Of a DNA stretch of 64,000 nt, positions 20,006-27,842 are shown piece by piece. A program made the position numbers and the translations under genes. This DNA comes from Couchioplanes azureus (GTDB lineage: Bacteria > Actinomycetota > Actinomycetes > Mycobacteriales > Micromonosporaceae), in NCBI RefSeq assembly GCF_014648355.1, contig NZ_BMQY01000001.1:496001-560000 (forward strand). Direction: 5' to 3'. The notes beneath the pieces are model-generated. The model was not told the origin of the DNA, made no database searches, and was given only the letters and a program-made list of their open reading frames with translations. Each line of letters starts with the position of its first letter. Positions within the stretch are counted from its first letter, which is position 1.

Positions 20006-21751
20006 ATGCTGGTCGGCGTGGACTATCCCGAACTCGCCGAGCGCACCGGCCGGTTCCGCTTCGGCGCGCCGCACGCCGTGACGGTCGGCGACGACGGCGC
20101 CCGGGTGGCGTTCCTGCGCTCCGCGGGACCCTACGATCCCGCGGCGGCGCTGTGGGTCCTCACCGTCTCCTCCGGCACGGTCACCAAGATCACCGACGGT
20201 CCCGTCGACTCGTACGCCGGATCGGCCGACCTGTCCGTGCTCGCCTGGGCCCGCGACGGGCAGCTGCACTGCTCCGGGCGCGAGCCCGCCGCGGCCGCCC
20301 GGGTGGTCGAGCCGCGGCCGGACCCGACCGGCAACGCCATCGGATACACCACTCCCGACGCCACCTTGCGGGTCATCGGCCCCGACGGCCACGACGAGCT
20401 GCTCGCCGGCGAGCCCGGCAGCGGCGTGTCCTGGGGGGTCGCCGAGCCCGCGGCCGCCGACTTCGGCCGTACCCGGGGCTGGTGGTGGTCCCCCGACGGC
20501 AGCCGCATCCTCGCCGTCCGCAGCGCCGCCGCGGTCAGCCTCCACCTGCTCGACCTGCACGGCGGCTGGGTCGACGTGCACTGGGACCGCGAGACGTACC
20601 CCTACCTCGTCGACGTCCGCTGGACCGCCGGAAACCCCCTGATCACGGTGCTGCGCCGCAGCCAGCAGCACGGGCTGGTGCTGTCCGTGGACCCGCGCAC
20701 CGGCGAGACGCAGGTCCACGCCGAGCTCGCCGACGCGCGCTGGGTCGAACCCGTGCCCGGGACCCCGCTGCTGCTGAACGACGGCCGGGTCCTGGTCGGC
20801 GGCGAGCTGGCCCACGACGGGTTCGACGCCCGCTGCCTGTTCGCCGACGGCAGCCTGCTCACCCCGCCCGAGGTCTACGTACGCCGGGTCGTCGGACTGC
20901 TCGCCGGCACCGGCGAGCTGATCGTCGAGGCCACCGACGGCGAACCGGCCGAGCAGCACGTGTTCGCCGTACGCACCGCCCTGGGCGGCGCCGGCACCAG
21001 GGTCCGCCGGATCACCACCGAACCCGGCTGGCACCACGCGCACCTCGGCGGCGACGTCATCGTGGTCGACGACACCGTGCGGCGCGGCGCCGCCGTCCTG
21101 CCGCTGCCCTGCGAGGCGCACCCGCTGCCGTACCGGCCGCGGCCCGTCCTCACCCGGGTCACCGACCGCCGCCTGCCCACCGGCGTGCTCTACCCGTCCG
21201 GGCACGTCACCGGAACGCGCCTGCCGGTGCTGCTCGACCTGGGCGCCGGCCCCGGACACCAGCACGTCGTCGCCGACCCGGCCCGGTGGCAGGAAAGGCA
21301 ATGGTGGGCCGATGCCGGCTTCGTCGTGGTCAGCGTCGACTCCCGGGGTACGCCCGGAGTGGCGCCCAGCTACGAGAAGGTGGTCCACCGGCGCCTGGCC
21401 GACGTGGCCCTCACCGACCAGATCGACGCCCTGCACGGGCTCACCGGCAAGCACCCCGACCTGGACCTCGGCCGCGTCGCCGTCCGCGGCACCGGCCTCG
21501 GCGGCTGGCTCGCGGCGTACGCGGTGCAGCGCCGCCCCGACGTCTTCCGCTGCGGCGTGGCGATCGACCCGGTCACCGACTGGACCCAGCTCTCCCCCGC
21601 GTACGCCGAGCGCTACCTCGGCCCGCAAGCCGACAACCCCGAGATCTACACCCACCACGCGCTCGCCCCCGGGTGCCGGGCGCCACTGTTGATCTCCCCC
21701 GCCGGGGGTCTGTCCGAAGAACGTGAGTTCGTCATCCGGGAGTGTGCATGA
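20006..21751 (+). CDS. S9 prolyl oligopeptidase-like protein, truncated and lacking the catalytic serine
   Basis: 581 residues from ATG 20006; GTG 20018 and ATG 19985 are alternatives. The N-terminal two thirds are a DPP-IV/S9B beta-propeller (for example WWWSPDGSRILAVR and DVRWTAGNPLITVLRR). An alpha/beta-hydrolase part starts near VLLDLGAGPGHQHV. Where family members have GxSxGG the sequence reads VRGTGLGGWLAAY, so the nucleophile serine is glycine. The protein stops shortly after RAPLLISPAGG, before the region that should carry the catalytic aspartate and histidine. It is probably an inactive pseudoenzyme or remnant. Its stop overlaps the Uma2 start (ATGA). Confidence 0.75.
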   Translation: MLVGVDYPELAERTGRFRFGAPHAVTVGDDGARVAFLRSAGPYDPAAALWVLTVSSGTVTKITDGPVDSYAGSADLSVLAWARDGQLHCSGREPAAAARVVEPRPDPTGNAIGYTTPDATLRVIGPDGHDELLAGEPGSGVSWGVAEPAAADFGRTRGWWWSPDGSRILAVRSAAAVSLHLLDLHGGWVDVHWDRETYPYLVDVRWTAGNPLITVLRRSQQHGLVLSVDPRTGETQVHAELADARWVEPVPGTPLLLNDGRVLVGGELAHDGFDARCLFADGSLLTPPEVYVRRVVGLLAGTGELIVEATDGEPAEQHVFAVRTALGGAGTRVRRITTEPGWHHAHLGGDVIVVDDTVRRGAAVLPLPCEAHPLPYRPRPVLTRVTDRRLPTGVLYPSGHVTGTRLPVLLDLGAGPGHQHVVADPARWQERQWWADAGFVVVSVDSRGTPGVAPSYEKVVHRRLADVALTDQIDALHGLTGKHPDLDLGRVAVRGTGLGGWLAAYAVQRRPDVFRCGVAIDPVTDWTQLSPAYAERYLGPQADNPEIYTHHALAPGCRAPLLISPAGGLSEEREFVIRECA

Positions 21752-22278
21752 CGTCAGCCCTGATCGGCCGCAGCCTGCCCATGGAAGCCCTGCCGACGAC
21801 CGAGGTCGACTACCTCCAGCTCGGCGAGACCTCGGCGATCTCCGAACTCTGGGACGGCAACGTCCTCACCTGCCCCAGGGACACGCCCCGGCACCAGATG
21901 ATCCTGAACGCCCTGGCCAACGCGCTGCGCGCGGGCCGCACCGACCTCAACGTGGTCACCGGCGTCCCGGTACGCCTCGGCCCGGGCCGCATCGCCGTAC
22001 CCGACCTCATCATCGCGGGCGCGATCGACCCGGACATCCCGCTGGTGGAGGCGGCCTCGGTCCGCCTGGTCTGCGAGATCACCTCGGCGGCGAGCGCCAC
22101 GGTGGACTGGACGCTGAAGATGCACGCGTACGCCCAGGCCCGCATCCCCTGCTACCTCCTGGCGGAACCGGAGCGAGGTCTGCTGCACAGCAACATGCTC
22201 ACGGCCCAGGGCTACGTCGAACAATCGGTGATGCAACTCGTCCGAGTCACCGGCCTCAACCTCTGACCTGTCGGACAG
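21710..22278. repeat. 8-bp inverted repeats flanking the Uma2 gene
   Basis: CTGTCCGA at 21710-21717, just where the S9 homology ends, is matched by TCGGACAG at 22271-22278, just after the Uma2 stop. The right copy lies in a larger palindrome (CCTGTC-G-GACAGG, 22267-22279). They could be ends of a small inserted segment; no transposase is present. Confidence 0.3.
21748..22266 (+). CDS. Uma2 family endonuclease-like protein (DUF820)
   Basis: 172 residues. Uma2/DUF820 features are present: ELWDGNVLTCPRDTPRHQMI near residue 35, then VPVRLGPGRIAVPDLIIAGA, VRLVCEITSAASATVDWTLK and YAQARIPCYLLAEPERG. In the fold the D of PDL, the E of CEI and the K of TLK match the PD-(D/E)XK nuclease core. Biological function is generally unknown; these genes multiply in actinobacteria and cyanobacteria. 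The ATG at 21748 overlaps the stop of the truncated S9 gene. A second, decayed copy lies directly downstream. Confidence 0.88.
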   Translation: MTSALIGRSLPMEALPTTEVDYLQLGETSAISELWDGNVLTCPRDTPRHQMILNALANALRAGRTDLNVVTGVPVRLGPGRIAVPDLIIAGAIDPDIPLVEAASVRLVCEITSAASATVDWTLKMHAYAQARIPCYLLAEPERGLLHSNMLTAQGYVEQSVMQLVRVTGLNL

Positions 22279-22304
22279 GCTCTAGTCATGAGACAATCGC
22301 CGCC

Positions 22305-22855
22305 ATGACGTCCGCCATCTTCGGCCGGGGTTCCCCATCACGGAGGAGGGCCACTTCGCGCTCGGGGAGACCCCCGAGCGCGTCGAGCTCTTCGACGGGA
22401 GCCTGCACGTGACGCCTGCCCCGACCCCCGCCACCAGCACATCTCCCGCCGCCTTGCGAACGCCCTGGAACGCGGGGCGGCACCAGGCCGGCAGCATGTG
22501 ACGGAAGCGATCAACGTCCGGCTCCAACAGGTCGCATCCCGGTCCCGGACGTGGTGGTCACGAGTCGATCGATTTCGATGCATCGGTCGTCGACGCCGAT
22601 GCCGTCCTCATGGTTTGTGAGATCGTGTCGCCGTCCAACGCCTCGGCGGACAGGGTCCTCACGATGCACTACTACGCGGCCGCTGGGATCCCCTGGTATC
22701 TGATCGTCGAGCAGGAGACCGGGGCGTTGCATCTCCATGAGCTGGCTGCGGGCAAGTACAAGGAGCGGTCCGTCACCAAGGTCGGCGAGGTGTTGCACCT
22801 GACGGATCCCGTCGTCGCCGAGATTTCGCCGGAGGATCTGCTGCCGCCGGGCTGA
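22305..22855 (+). pseudogene. decayed Uma2 family gene with several frameshifts
   Basis: Successive frames from ATG 22305 recover one Uma2 protein. Frame 1 gives MTSAIFG; the next gives [20 protein letters not shown] and [13 protein letters not shown]; the next [14 protein letters not shown] and [10 protein letters not shown]; the next GRIPVPDVVVT; the last SIDFDASVVDADAVLMVCEI to the stop at 22855. I count four frame changes, near 22328, 22428, 22530 and 22563, each consistent with a lost base. The open tail from 22610 keeps YYAAAGIPWYLIVEQETGAL. Sequencing error is possible, but four errors in 250 bp would be unusual. Confidence 0.8.
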
Positions 22856-22897
22856 GCCCGGCCGGATTTTGTCGCACCGGTCCCCTAGGGTCGAGGC

Positions 22898-24340
22898 ATG
22901 AGTGTGGATCACTTCGACGAGGCCGGCGCGGCGGTCGAGGCCGCTCTGGACGCCGGGGCGCGCTATGCCGACGCCCGGGTCATGCTGCGGCGCACCGAGA
23001 CCATGAGCGCCCGTGACGGCGAGATCGAGGACCTCAGCTCCGACGAGAGCGCGGGCATCGGTGTCCGGGCGCTGGTCGGTTCCAGCTGGGGCTTCTACGC
23101 CGTGCCGGACCTGTCCGCCGCCGCGGCGCGGGCCGCCGGGCGCCGGGCCGCCGAGATCGCCGCCGCGAGCGCGCGGGTGCCCGGTCCCGCGATCGACTTG
23201 GTGCCGGCCCGCGCCGAGACGGCGAGCTGGGCGAGTCCCTGCGAGGTCGACCCGCTGTCCGTGCCACTGTCCACCAAGGGCGACCTGCTGGTCGCGGCCA
23301 CCGCCGCGGCCCGCGACGCCGGCGCCGACCTGGCCGAGGGCATCTACCAGATCTGGGACACCCGCAAGTGGTTCGTCTCCAGCGAGGGCCACCGCATCGA
23401 CCAGCACGTCCGCGAGTGCGGCGCGGGCATCACCGCCAGCGCCTACGGCGACGGCGAGATCCAGCGCCGGTCCTGGCCCTCGCACCGCGGGCAATATGCG
23501 AGCCGCGGCTGGGAGCTCGTCGACGAGCTGGCCCTGACCGACCACGCGGCCCGGATGGCCGACGAGGCCCGCGCGCTGCTGACCGCACCGCTGTGCCCCT
23601 CCGGGGAGACCACGCTCATCCTCGGCGGCGAGCAGATGGCCCTGCAGATCCACGAGTCCGTCGGGCACGCCATCGAGCTCGACCGCATCCTCGGCTGGGA
23701 GGCCGCGTTCGCCGGCACGTCGTGGCTCGACCTCGGCCGGCTCGGCAGCCTGCGCTACGGCTCCGAGCTGATGAACATCACCATCGACCCGACGATCCCC
23801 GGCGCGCTCGGCAGCTTCGGCTACGACGACGAGGGTTCCCCGGCCACCAAGCGCGACGCGGTCCGCGACGGCATCTGGGTCGGCGTGCTCGCCGGGCGTG
23901 ACTCGGCGGCGGTCGCCGGGCTCGACTACGCCGGCAGCGTCCGCGCCGACGGCTGGGCCCGGCTGCCGATGGTCCGCATGACCAACGTCGGCCTGGAGCC
24001 CGGCCCGCACACGCTCGACGAGATGATCGCCGCCACCGACGACGGGGTCTTCATGGACATCAACCGCTCCTGGTCGATCGACGACCGCCGGCTCAACTTC
24101 CAGTTCGGCTGCGAGATCGGCTACGAGATCAAGAACGGCAAGCGGGGGCGGATCCTGCGCAACCCCACCTACACCGGCATCGGGCCGAAGTTCTGGCAGT
24201 CGATGGACATGCTGTCCGCCGAGACCGTGGCGTGGGGCACACCCAACTGCGGCAAGGGCCAGCCCGGCCAGATCGGCCACACCGGCCATCCCGCCGCACC
24301 GGCCCGCTTCACCGGCGTACGGGTAGGAGTCCGCGGATGA
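22898..24340 (+). CDS. tldD: TldD/PmbA family metallopeptidase subunit TldD
   Basis: 480 residues. The zinc site lies in ALQIHESVGHAIELDR (about residues 248-263), the HEXXXH motif of TldD. Other family landmarks are RDGEIEDLSSDESAGIGVRA near the start, YQIWDTRKWFVSSEGHRI, and FQFGCEIGYEIKNGKRG near the end. TldD with TldE forms a cytoplasmic heteromeric protease that cuts unfolded or modified peptides, for example during RiPP maturation. A TAGGGT (22886-22891) six bases before the ATG suggests a leaderless start. It overlaps tldE by ATGA. Confidence 0.93.
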   Translation: MSVDHFDEAGAAVEAALDAGARYADARVMLRRTETMSARDGEIEDLSSDESAGIGVRALVGSSWGFYAVPDLSAAAARAAGRRAAEIAAASARVPGPAIDLVPARAETASWASPCEVDPLSVPLSTKGDLLVAATAAARDAGADLAEGIYQIWDTRKWFVSSEGHRIDQHVRECGAGITASAYGDGEIQRRSWPSHRGQYASRGWELVDELALTDHAARMADEARALLTAPLCPSGETTLILGGEQMALQIHESVGHAIELDRILGWEAAFAGTSWLDLGRLGSLRYGSELMNITIDPTIPGALGSFGYDDEGSPATKRDAVRDGIWVGVLAGRDSAAVAGLDYAGSVRADGWARLPMVRMTNVGLEPGPHTLDEMIAATDDGVFMDINRSWSIDDRRLNFQFGCEIGYEIKNGKRGRILRNPTYTGIGPKFWQSMDMLSAETVAWGTPNCGKGQPGQIGHTGHPAAPARFTGVRVGVRG

Positions 24341-25818
24341 GCGCCGAGCTGGACCTGGCGGCACGTGTCGTCGAACTGACCCGGCGGCTGGCCGGCCCCG
24401 GAGCCGAGGCGGAGGTGGTCGCCGCGCACTCGGCCGAGGCGCTGACCCGGTTCGCCAACTCCGCGATCCACCAGAACGTCGCCGAGGCCACCACGACCGT
24501 CCGGCTGCGGCTGCACCTCGACGGGCGCACGGCCGGCGGTTCCACCACGGTGACGACCGCCGACGGACTGCGCTCGCTCGTGGAGCGCACCGTCGCCGCC
24601 GCCCGGCTGTCGCCGCCCGACGTCACCTGGCCGGGGCTCACGCCGCCCACCGCGCTGCGTCCGGACCCCGGCTTCGACGAGGCCACCGCGGGCGCCGGGC
24701 CCGAGGAACGCGCCCTGCGGGTCCGCGACTTCGTCCGGGCCGCGGGCGGGCTGGAGACGGCCGGGTTCTGCCGCACGGCGTACGCGTCGGGCGGATTCGC
24801 CAACACGCTCGGGCAGGCGGTGCACGGTCGGTCCGCCGAGGCGGCGATGGACGGCATCGCCCGGCTCGCCGGCGCCGACGGCGTGGCCCGCCGCGCCGGC
24901 GGGCGCCTCGCCGGCCTGGACGGCGCCGAGCTGGGTGCCGTCGCCGCGGCCAAGGCCCGGGCCGGCGCGGACCCGATCGAGCTGCCGCCGGGGCGCTACG
25001 AGGTCGTCCTCGAACCGACCGCGGTGGCCGACCTGCTCGGCAACCTGGCCGGCTTCGGCTTCAACGGCAAGGCCTTCGCCCAGCACCAGTCGTTCGCCGA
25101 GCTGGGCGTCCAGCAGTTCGACGAGAGCATCACCATCGCCGACGAGCCGCTGGGCGCCACCCTGCCCTTCGACGCGGAAGGCACCCCCCGCGACACCCTC
25201 ACCCTGGTCGAGTCCGGCGTGACCCGCGCGGTGAGCCACGACCGCACCTCGGCGGCCGAGGCGGGCACGGTCTCCACGGGCCACGCCTCCCCGTCCTCCC
25301 GCTCCTGGGGCCCGATCGCCGCCGACCTCCGCCTCGCCCCGGCACCGGTTTCGCCGGTTGCCACCCGGGGTTCGGACGCGTCGGATCGCTCCCCGGGCTC
25401 GGCGCCCGGCAACACGCCAAGCCCCTCCCCGGCCCCGGCACCCGGGGACGTCGGGCAGACCGGGGCGGGGCAGGCCGGCGCGGGGCCGGTCGCGGCCTCG
25501 GCACGGGCTCTGGCGGCGGGCGTGCGCCGCGGCCTGCTGGTCACGGACCTCTGGTACACGCGGGTGCTCGACCAGAAGAGCCTCGTGGTCACCGGCCTCA
25601 CCCGCAACGGCGTCTGGCTGATCGAGAACGGCGAAGTGACCGCGGCGGTGGGCAACCTCCGCTTCACCCAGTCCTACCCGCAGGCGCTGGGCCCGGGCGC
25701 GGTCCTGGGGCTGGGCACGGAGACGGTCGCCCTCCCGGACCGCTGGTCGGGCGTCCGCTACACGGCGCCGGCCCTCCACCTCGCCTCCTGGAACTTCACC
25801 GGCAACGCCTCCGGCTGA
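24337..25818 (+). CDS. tldE: TldD/PmbA family protein TldE, with a Pro/Ala-rich insertion
   Basis: 493 residues. It lacks the HEXXXH motif, as TldE/PmbA subunits do. Family landmarks: LTRFANSAIHQNVAEATTTV, GRYEVVLEPTAVADLLGNLA, FDAEGTPRDTLTLVESGVTR and the end GVWLIENGEVTAAVGNLRFT. Between residues about 333 and 384 is a low-complexity insertion rich in Pro, Ala, Gly and Ser, placed where family members run directly from the LRLAP strand into AGVRRGLLVT. The ATG at 24337 overlaps the tldD stop. The insertion is probably a surface linker; whether it is spliced out or harmless is unknown. Confidence 0.9.
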   Translation: MSAELDLAARVVELTRRLAGPGAEAEVVAAHSAEALTRFANSAIHQNVAEATTTVRLRLHLDGRTAGGSTTVTTADGLRSLVERTVAAARLSPPDVTWPGLTPPTALRPDPGFDEATAGAGPEERALRVRDFVRAAGGLETAGFCRTAYASGGFANTLGQAVHGRSAEAAMDGIARLAGADGVARRAGGRLAGLDGAELGAVAAAKARAGADPIELPPGRYEVVLEPTAVADLLGNLAGFGFNGKAFAQHQSFAELGVQQFDESITIADEPLGATLPFDAEGTPRDTLTLVESGVTRAVSHDRTSAAEAGTVSTGHASPSSRSWGPIAADLRLAPAPVSPVATRGSDASDRSPGSAPGNTPSPSPAPAPGDVGQTGAGQAGAGPVAASARALAAGVRRGLLVTDLWYTRVLDQKSLVVTGLTRNGVWLIENGEVTAAVGNLRFTQSYPQALGPGAVLGLGTETVALPDRWSGVRYTAPALHLASWNFTGNASG

Positions 25819-25949
25819 CCCGGCCCGGCGCCGGCCCCGGCCACCCGGGCCGGGGCCGCACACGATGCACCACCCGGGCTGCACCAGCCGGGACGCTGAC
25901 GGATGCGCGGTCCGGGTCTCCGCATTGACCGGCATGCTTCACTGAGGCG

Positions 25950-26867
25950 GTGAGTGACAACTCGCGTGACCAGGCCCCGGAAGCGCCCCGAGCCACCGGC
26001 GCGGCGGCAGGCTTCGACCCGGCCGACGAGACCACGACCGTCCCGCCCGGCCACCGCGCCGGCTCGGCGAGAGGAAGCGCCGCCGCAGCCGGTGCTACCG
26101 GCCCGGCTACGGCGGGCAGCGGTGCGGTCAGCCCGGACGCGGCGGGCAGCCCGGCCGACGGTCCAGGTGCCGCGGGCAGCGTAGCCGCCGGTCCAGGTGC
26201 CGCGGGCGGCGCGGCCGCCGGTCCAGGTGCGGCGGGCGGCGATGCGGCTGGCCCGGACGCCGCGGGCGGTGATGTGCTCGGCGGCCGGGAGGCCGGGCCG
26301 GGCGCGGGAAATGCCGGGCGGACGAGAGCCGCTCGCCTCGCGCCCGCCGGCCCGGAGGACGACCCCCGCCGGCGGCGCCGGCGCCGGTGGTTCGTCGGGG
26401 GCATCGCCGCGGGCGCGGCGCTCGTCGTCGTCGCGCTCTGTGCCGGTGGGCTCGCCGTCGTTTCCGCCGTCGCGGACTTCCGCGACGATGCCGGCGAGGT
26501 GCGGGTGGACCGCCACGTGCGGGACACCGCCTGCCTCGAGTTGGAGCAACGGCTCAACCGGCTCGTCCCGCCCGGTGCGACCACGACCCCGCAGGCCCGG
26601 GCCGTCGCGGTGCGCGACGAGAACGCCGCCGTGCGGGTCTACGTGACCCAGCTGCAGGGCGAGCGCGTCGAGGACCTGTGGCGGCAGCTGCTCGACGCCC
26701 GCACCGCCTTCGCCGAGGCCCTCGACGCCCAGCCTAAGTCGCGTACGCCCGCATTTTTCGTCGTTCCCCGGACCGGCGACGGCGCTGCCGTGGCCGACGA
26801 GCTGGCGCGGTTGTCTCCCCCGGCGTGTTCCGGACTTATCCGCCGACTTGCCGCTCCGGAGCTGTAG
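25950..26867 (+). CDS. membrane protein with ten-residue Ala/Gly/Pro repeats
   Basis: 305 residues from GTG 25950. The first 145 residues are disordered, including six tandem copies of a 10-residue unit like AAGPGAAGGD. A basic stretch (DDPRRRRRRRW) precedes one membrane segment (WFVGGIAAGAALVVVALCAGGLAVV). The outer domain (about 175-305) starts DFRDDAGEVRVDRHVRD, holds the cysteines of DTACLELEQRL and PPACSGLI, and is helical. I do not know the family. The topology is a long cytoplasmic disordered tail with a small outside domain. Confidence 0.75.
   Translation: MSDNSRDQAPEAPRATGAAAGFDPADETTTVPPGHRAGSARGSAAAAGATGPATAGSGAVSPDAAGSPADGPGAAGSVAAGPGAAGGAAAGPGAAGGDAAGPDAAGGDVLGGREAGPGAGNAGRTRAARLAPAGPEDDPRRRRRRRWFVGGIAAGAALVVVALCAGGLAVVSAVADFRDDAGEVRVDRHVRDTACLELEQRLNRLVPPGATTTPQARAVAVRDENAAVRVYVTQLQGERVEDLWRQLLDARTAFAEALDAQPKSRTPAFFVVPRTGDGAAVADELARLSPPACSGLIRRLAAPEL
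26101..26280 (+). repeat. six tandem 30-bp repeats inside the membrane-protein gene
   Basis: Units start at 26101, 26131, 26161, 26191, 26221 and 26251 with exact 30-base phase. The middle three begin GTCCAGGTGC followed by CGCGGGC or GGCGGGC; the outer ones begin GCCCGG. They encode the 10-residue repeats of the disordered tail and diverge mostly at third codon positions and at the last residues. Confidence 0.9.
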
Positions 26868-26914
26868 CGTGCAGTAAGCCCTCCCTTACGCAGCAATCCG
26901 CTGACCTTCGTTGT

Positions 26915-26931
26915 AACGTGTGCCACACATT
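26915..26931. promoter_or_regulatory. 17-bp dyad upstream of the succinate dehydrogenase operon
   Basis: AACGTGTG-C-CACACATT: the arms match at seven of eight positions. It lies about 90 bp before the ATG at 27020 in the only sizeable gap ahead of the operon. It does not match the Rex or CRP consensus, whose half-sites are spaced differently. Confidence 0.45.
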
Positions 26932-27019
26932 GCGGACGCACACCCCCGTCTGGCAGACAGGTTCAGGCGCGCCCGCCGGCAGAGCACGTCAAACGCAGCA
27001 CTGTCAGGGAGAGACGTCA

Positions 27020-27826
27020 ATGACGACGACGGCAACGAGGCCGGATGCGGGGCGTGCGCGCGCCGCCATCGCGGCGAAGACGTTGCGTACGGACCGGTGG
27101 TGGCTTCCGCCGCTGGTCACCTTCGTGGGACTGAGCGCGTGGGTCATCTACGCGACCGTCCGCGTGTTCATGCACAAGTGGTTCTTCGTCGAGCAGTACC
27201 ACTATCTGACGCCGTTCTACTCGCCGTGTCTCACCGACCGGTGCGGCGACGGGTCGGCCATGTTCGGCACGCCGCTGCCCAGCTTCTGGCTGATCCCGGA
27301 GGCGGCGCTCACCTTGCCGTTCCTCCTGCTGTTCCGGCTGACCTGCTACTACTACCGCAAGGCGTACTACCGGGCGTTCTGGTTGTCGCCACCGGCCTGC
27401 GCCGTGCCCGACGCGCACGAGAAGTACACCGGCGAGACGCGCTTCCCGCTGGTCTTCCAGAACCTGCACCGGTACGCGTTCTACGCCGCCTTCATCATCT
27501 CGATCATCAACACCTGGGACGCGGTCGTCGCGTTCCGCTCCGGCGACGAGTTCGGGTTCGGGCTGGGCAACGTGATCCTGGTGGTCAACGTGGTGATGCT
27601 GTGGGCCTACACGTTGTCGTGCCACTCGTGCCGGCACATCGCGGGCGGGCGGCTGAAGCACTTCTCCAAGCACCCGGTGCGGTACCGCTTCTGGACGTTC
27701 GTGTCGAAGCTCAACGCGCGGCACATGATGCTCGCCTGGATCACCCTCGGCACCCTCGCGCTGACCGACTTCTACATCATGGCGCTCGCGGCCGGCTGGT
27801 GGCCCGACCTGCGCTTCATCAACTAG
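27020..27826 (+). CDS. sdhC: succinate dehydrogenase membrane anchor subunit (Sdh1 type)
   Basis: 268 residues with five or six membrane segments. Histidines suited to haem or quinone binding occur in FVEQYHYLTPF, FQNLHRYAFYAAF, CHSCRHIAGG and LNARHMMLAW. Size and the position ahead of sdhA and sdhB match the single fused anchor of mycobacterial Sdh1 (Rv0249c-Rv0247c) rather than separate SdhC and SdhD. It anchors the catalytic subunits and passes electrons to menaquinone. The ATG at 27020 is preceded by AGGGAGAG. The sdhA gene starts 16 bp downstream. Confidence 0.87.
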   Translation: MTTTATRPDAGRARAAIAAKTLRTDRWWLPPLVTFVGLSAWVIYATVRVFMHKWFFVEQYHYLTPFYSPCLTDRCGDGSAMFGTPLPSFWLIPEAALTLPFLLLFRLTCYYYRKAYYRAFWLSPPACAVPDAHEKYTGETRFPLVFQNLHRYAFYAAFIISIINTWDAVVAFRSGDEFGFGLGNVILVVNVVMLWAYTLSCHSCRHIAGGRLKHFSKHPVRYRFWTFVSKLNARHMMLAWITLGTLALTDFYIMALAAGWWPDLRFIN

Positions 27827-27842
27827 AGGGCCCCCACACACA

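Noticed and set aside
21710..22278. Uma2 segment considered as an insertion sequence
   Set aside because: No transposase, no target-site duplication could be seen, and the inverted repeats are only 8 bp; kept as a hypothesis only.
26101..26280. Regular 30-base repeats considered as a CRISPR array
   Set aside because: The units are contiguous without unique spacers, lie inside a coding frame and encode a protein repeat; no cas genes are present.
26915..26931. Dyad considered as a Rex or CRP binding site
   Set aside because: Half-site sequence and one-base centre do not fit TTGTGN6CACAA or TGTGAN6TCACA.
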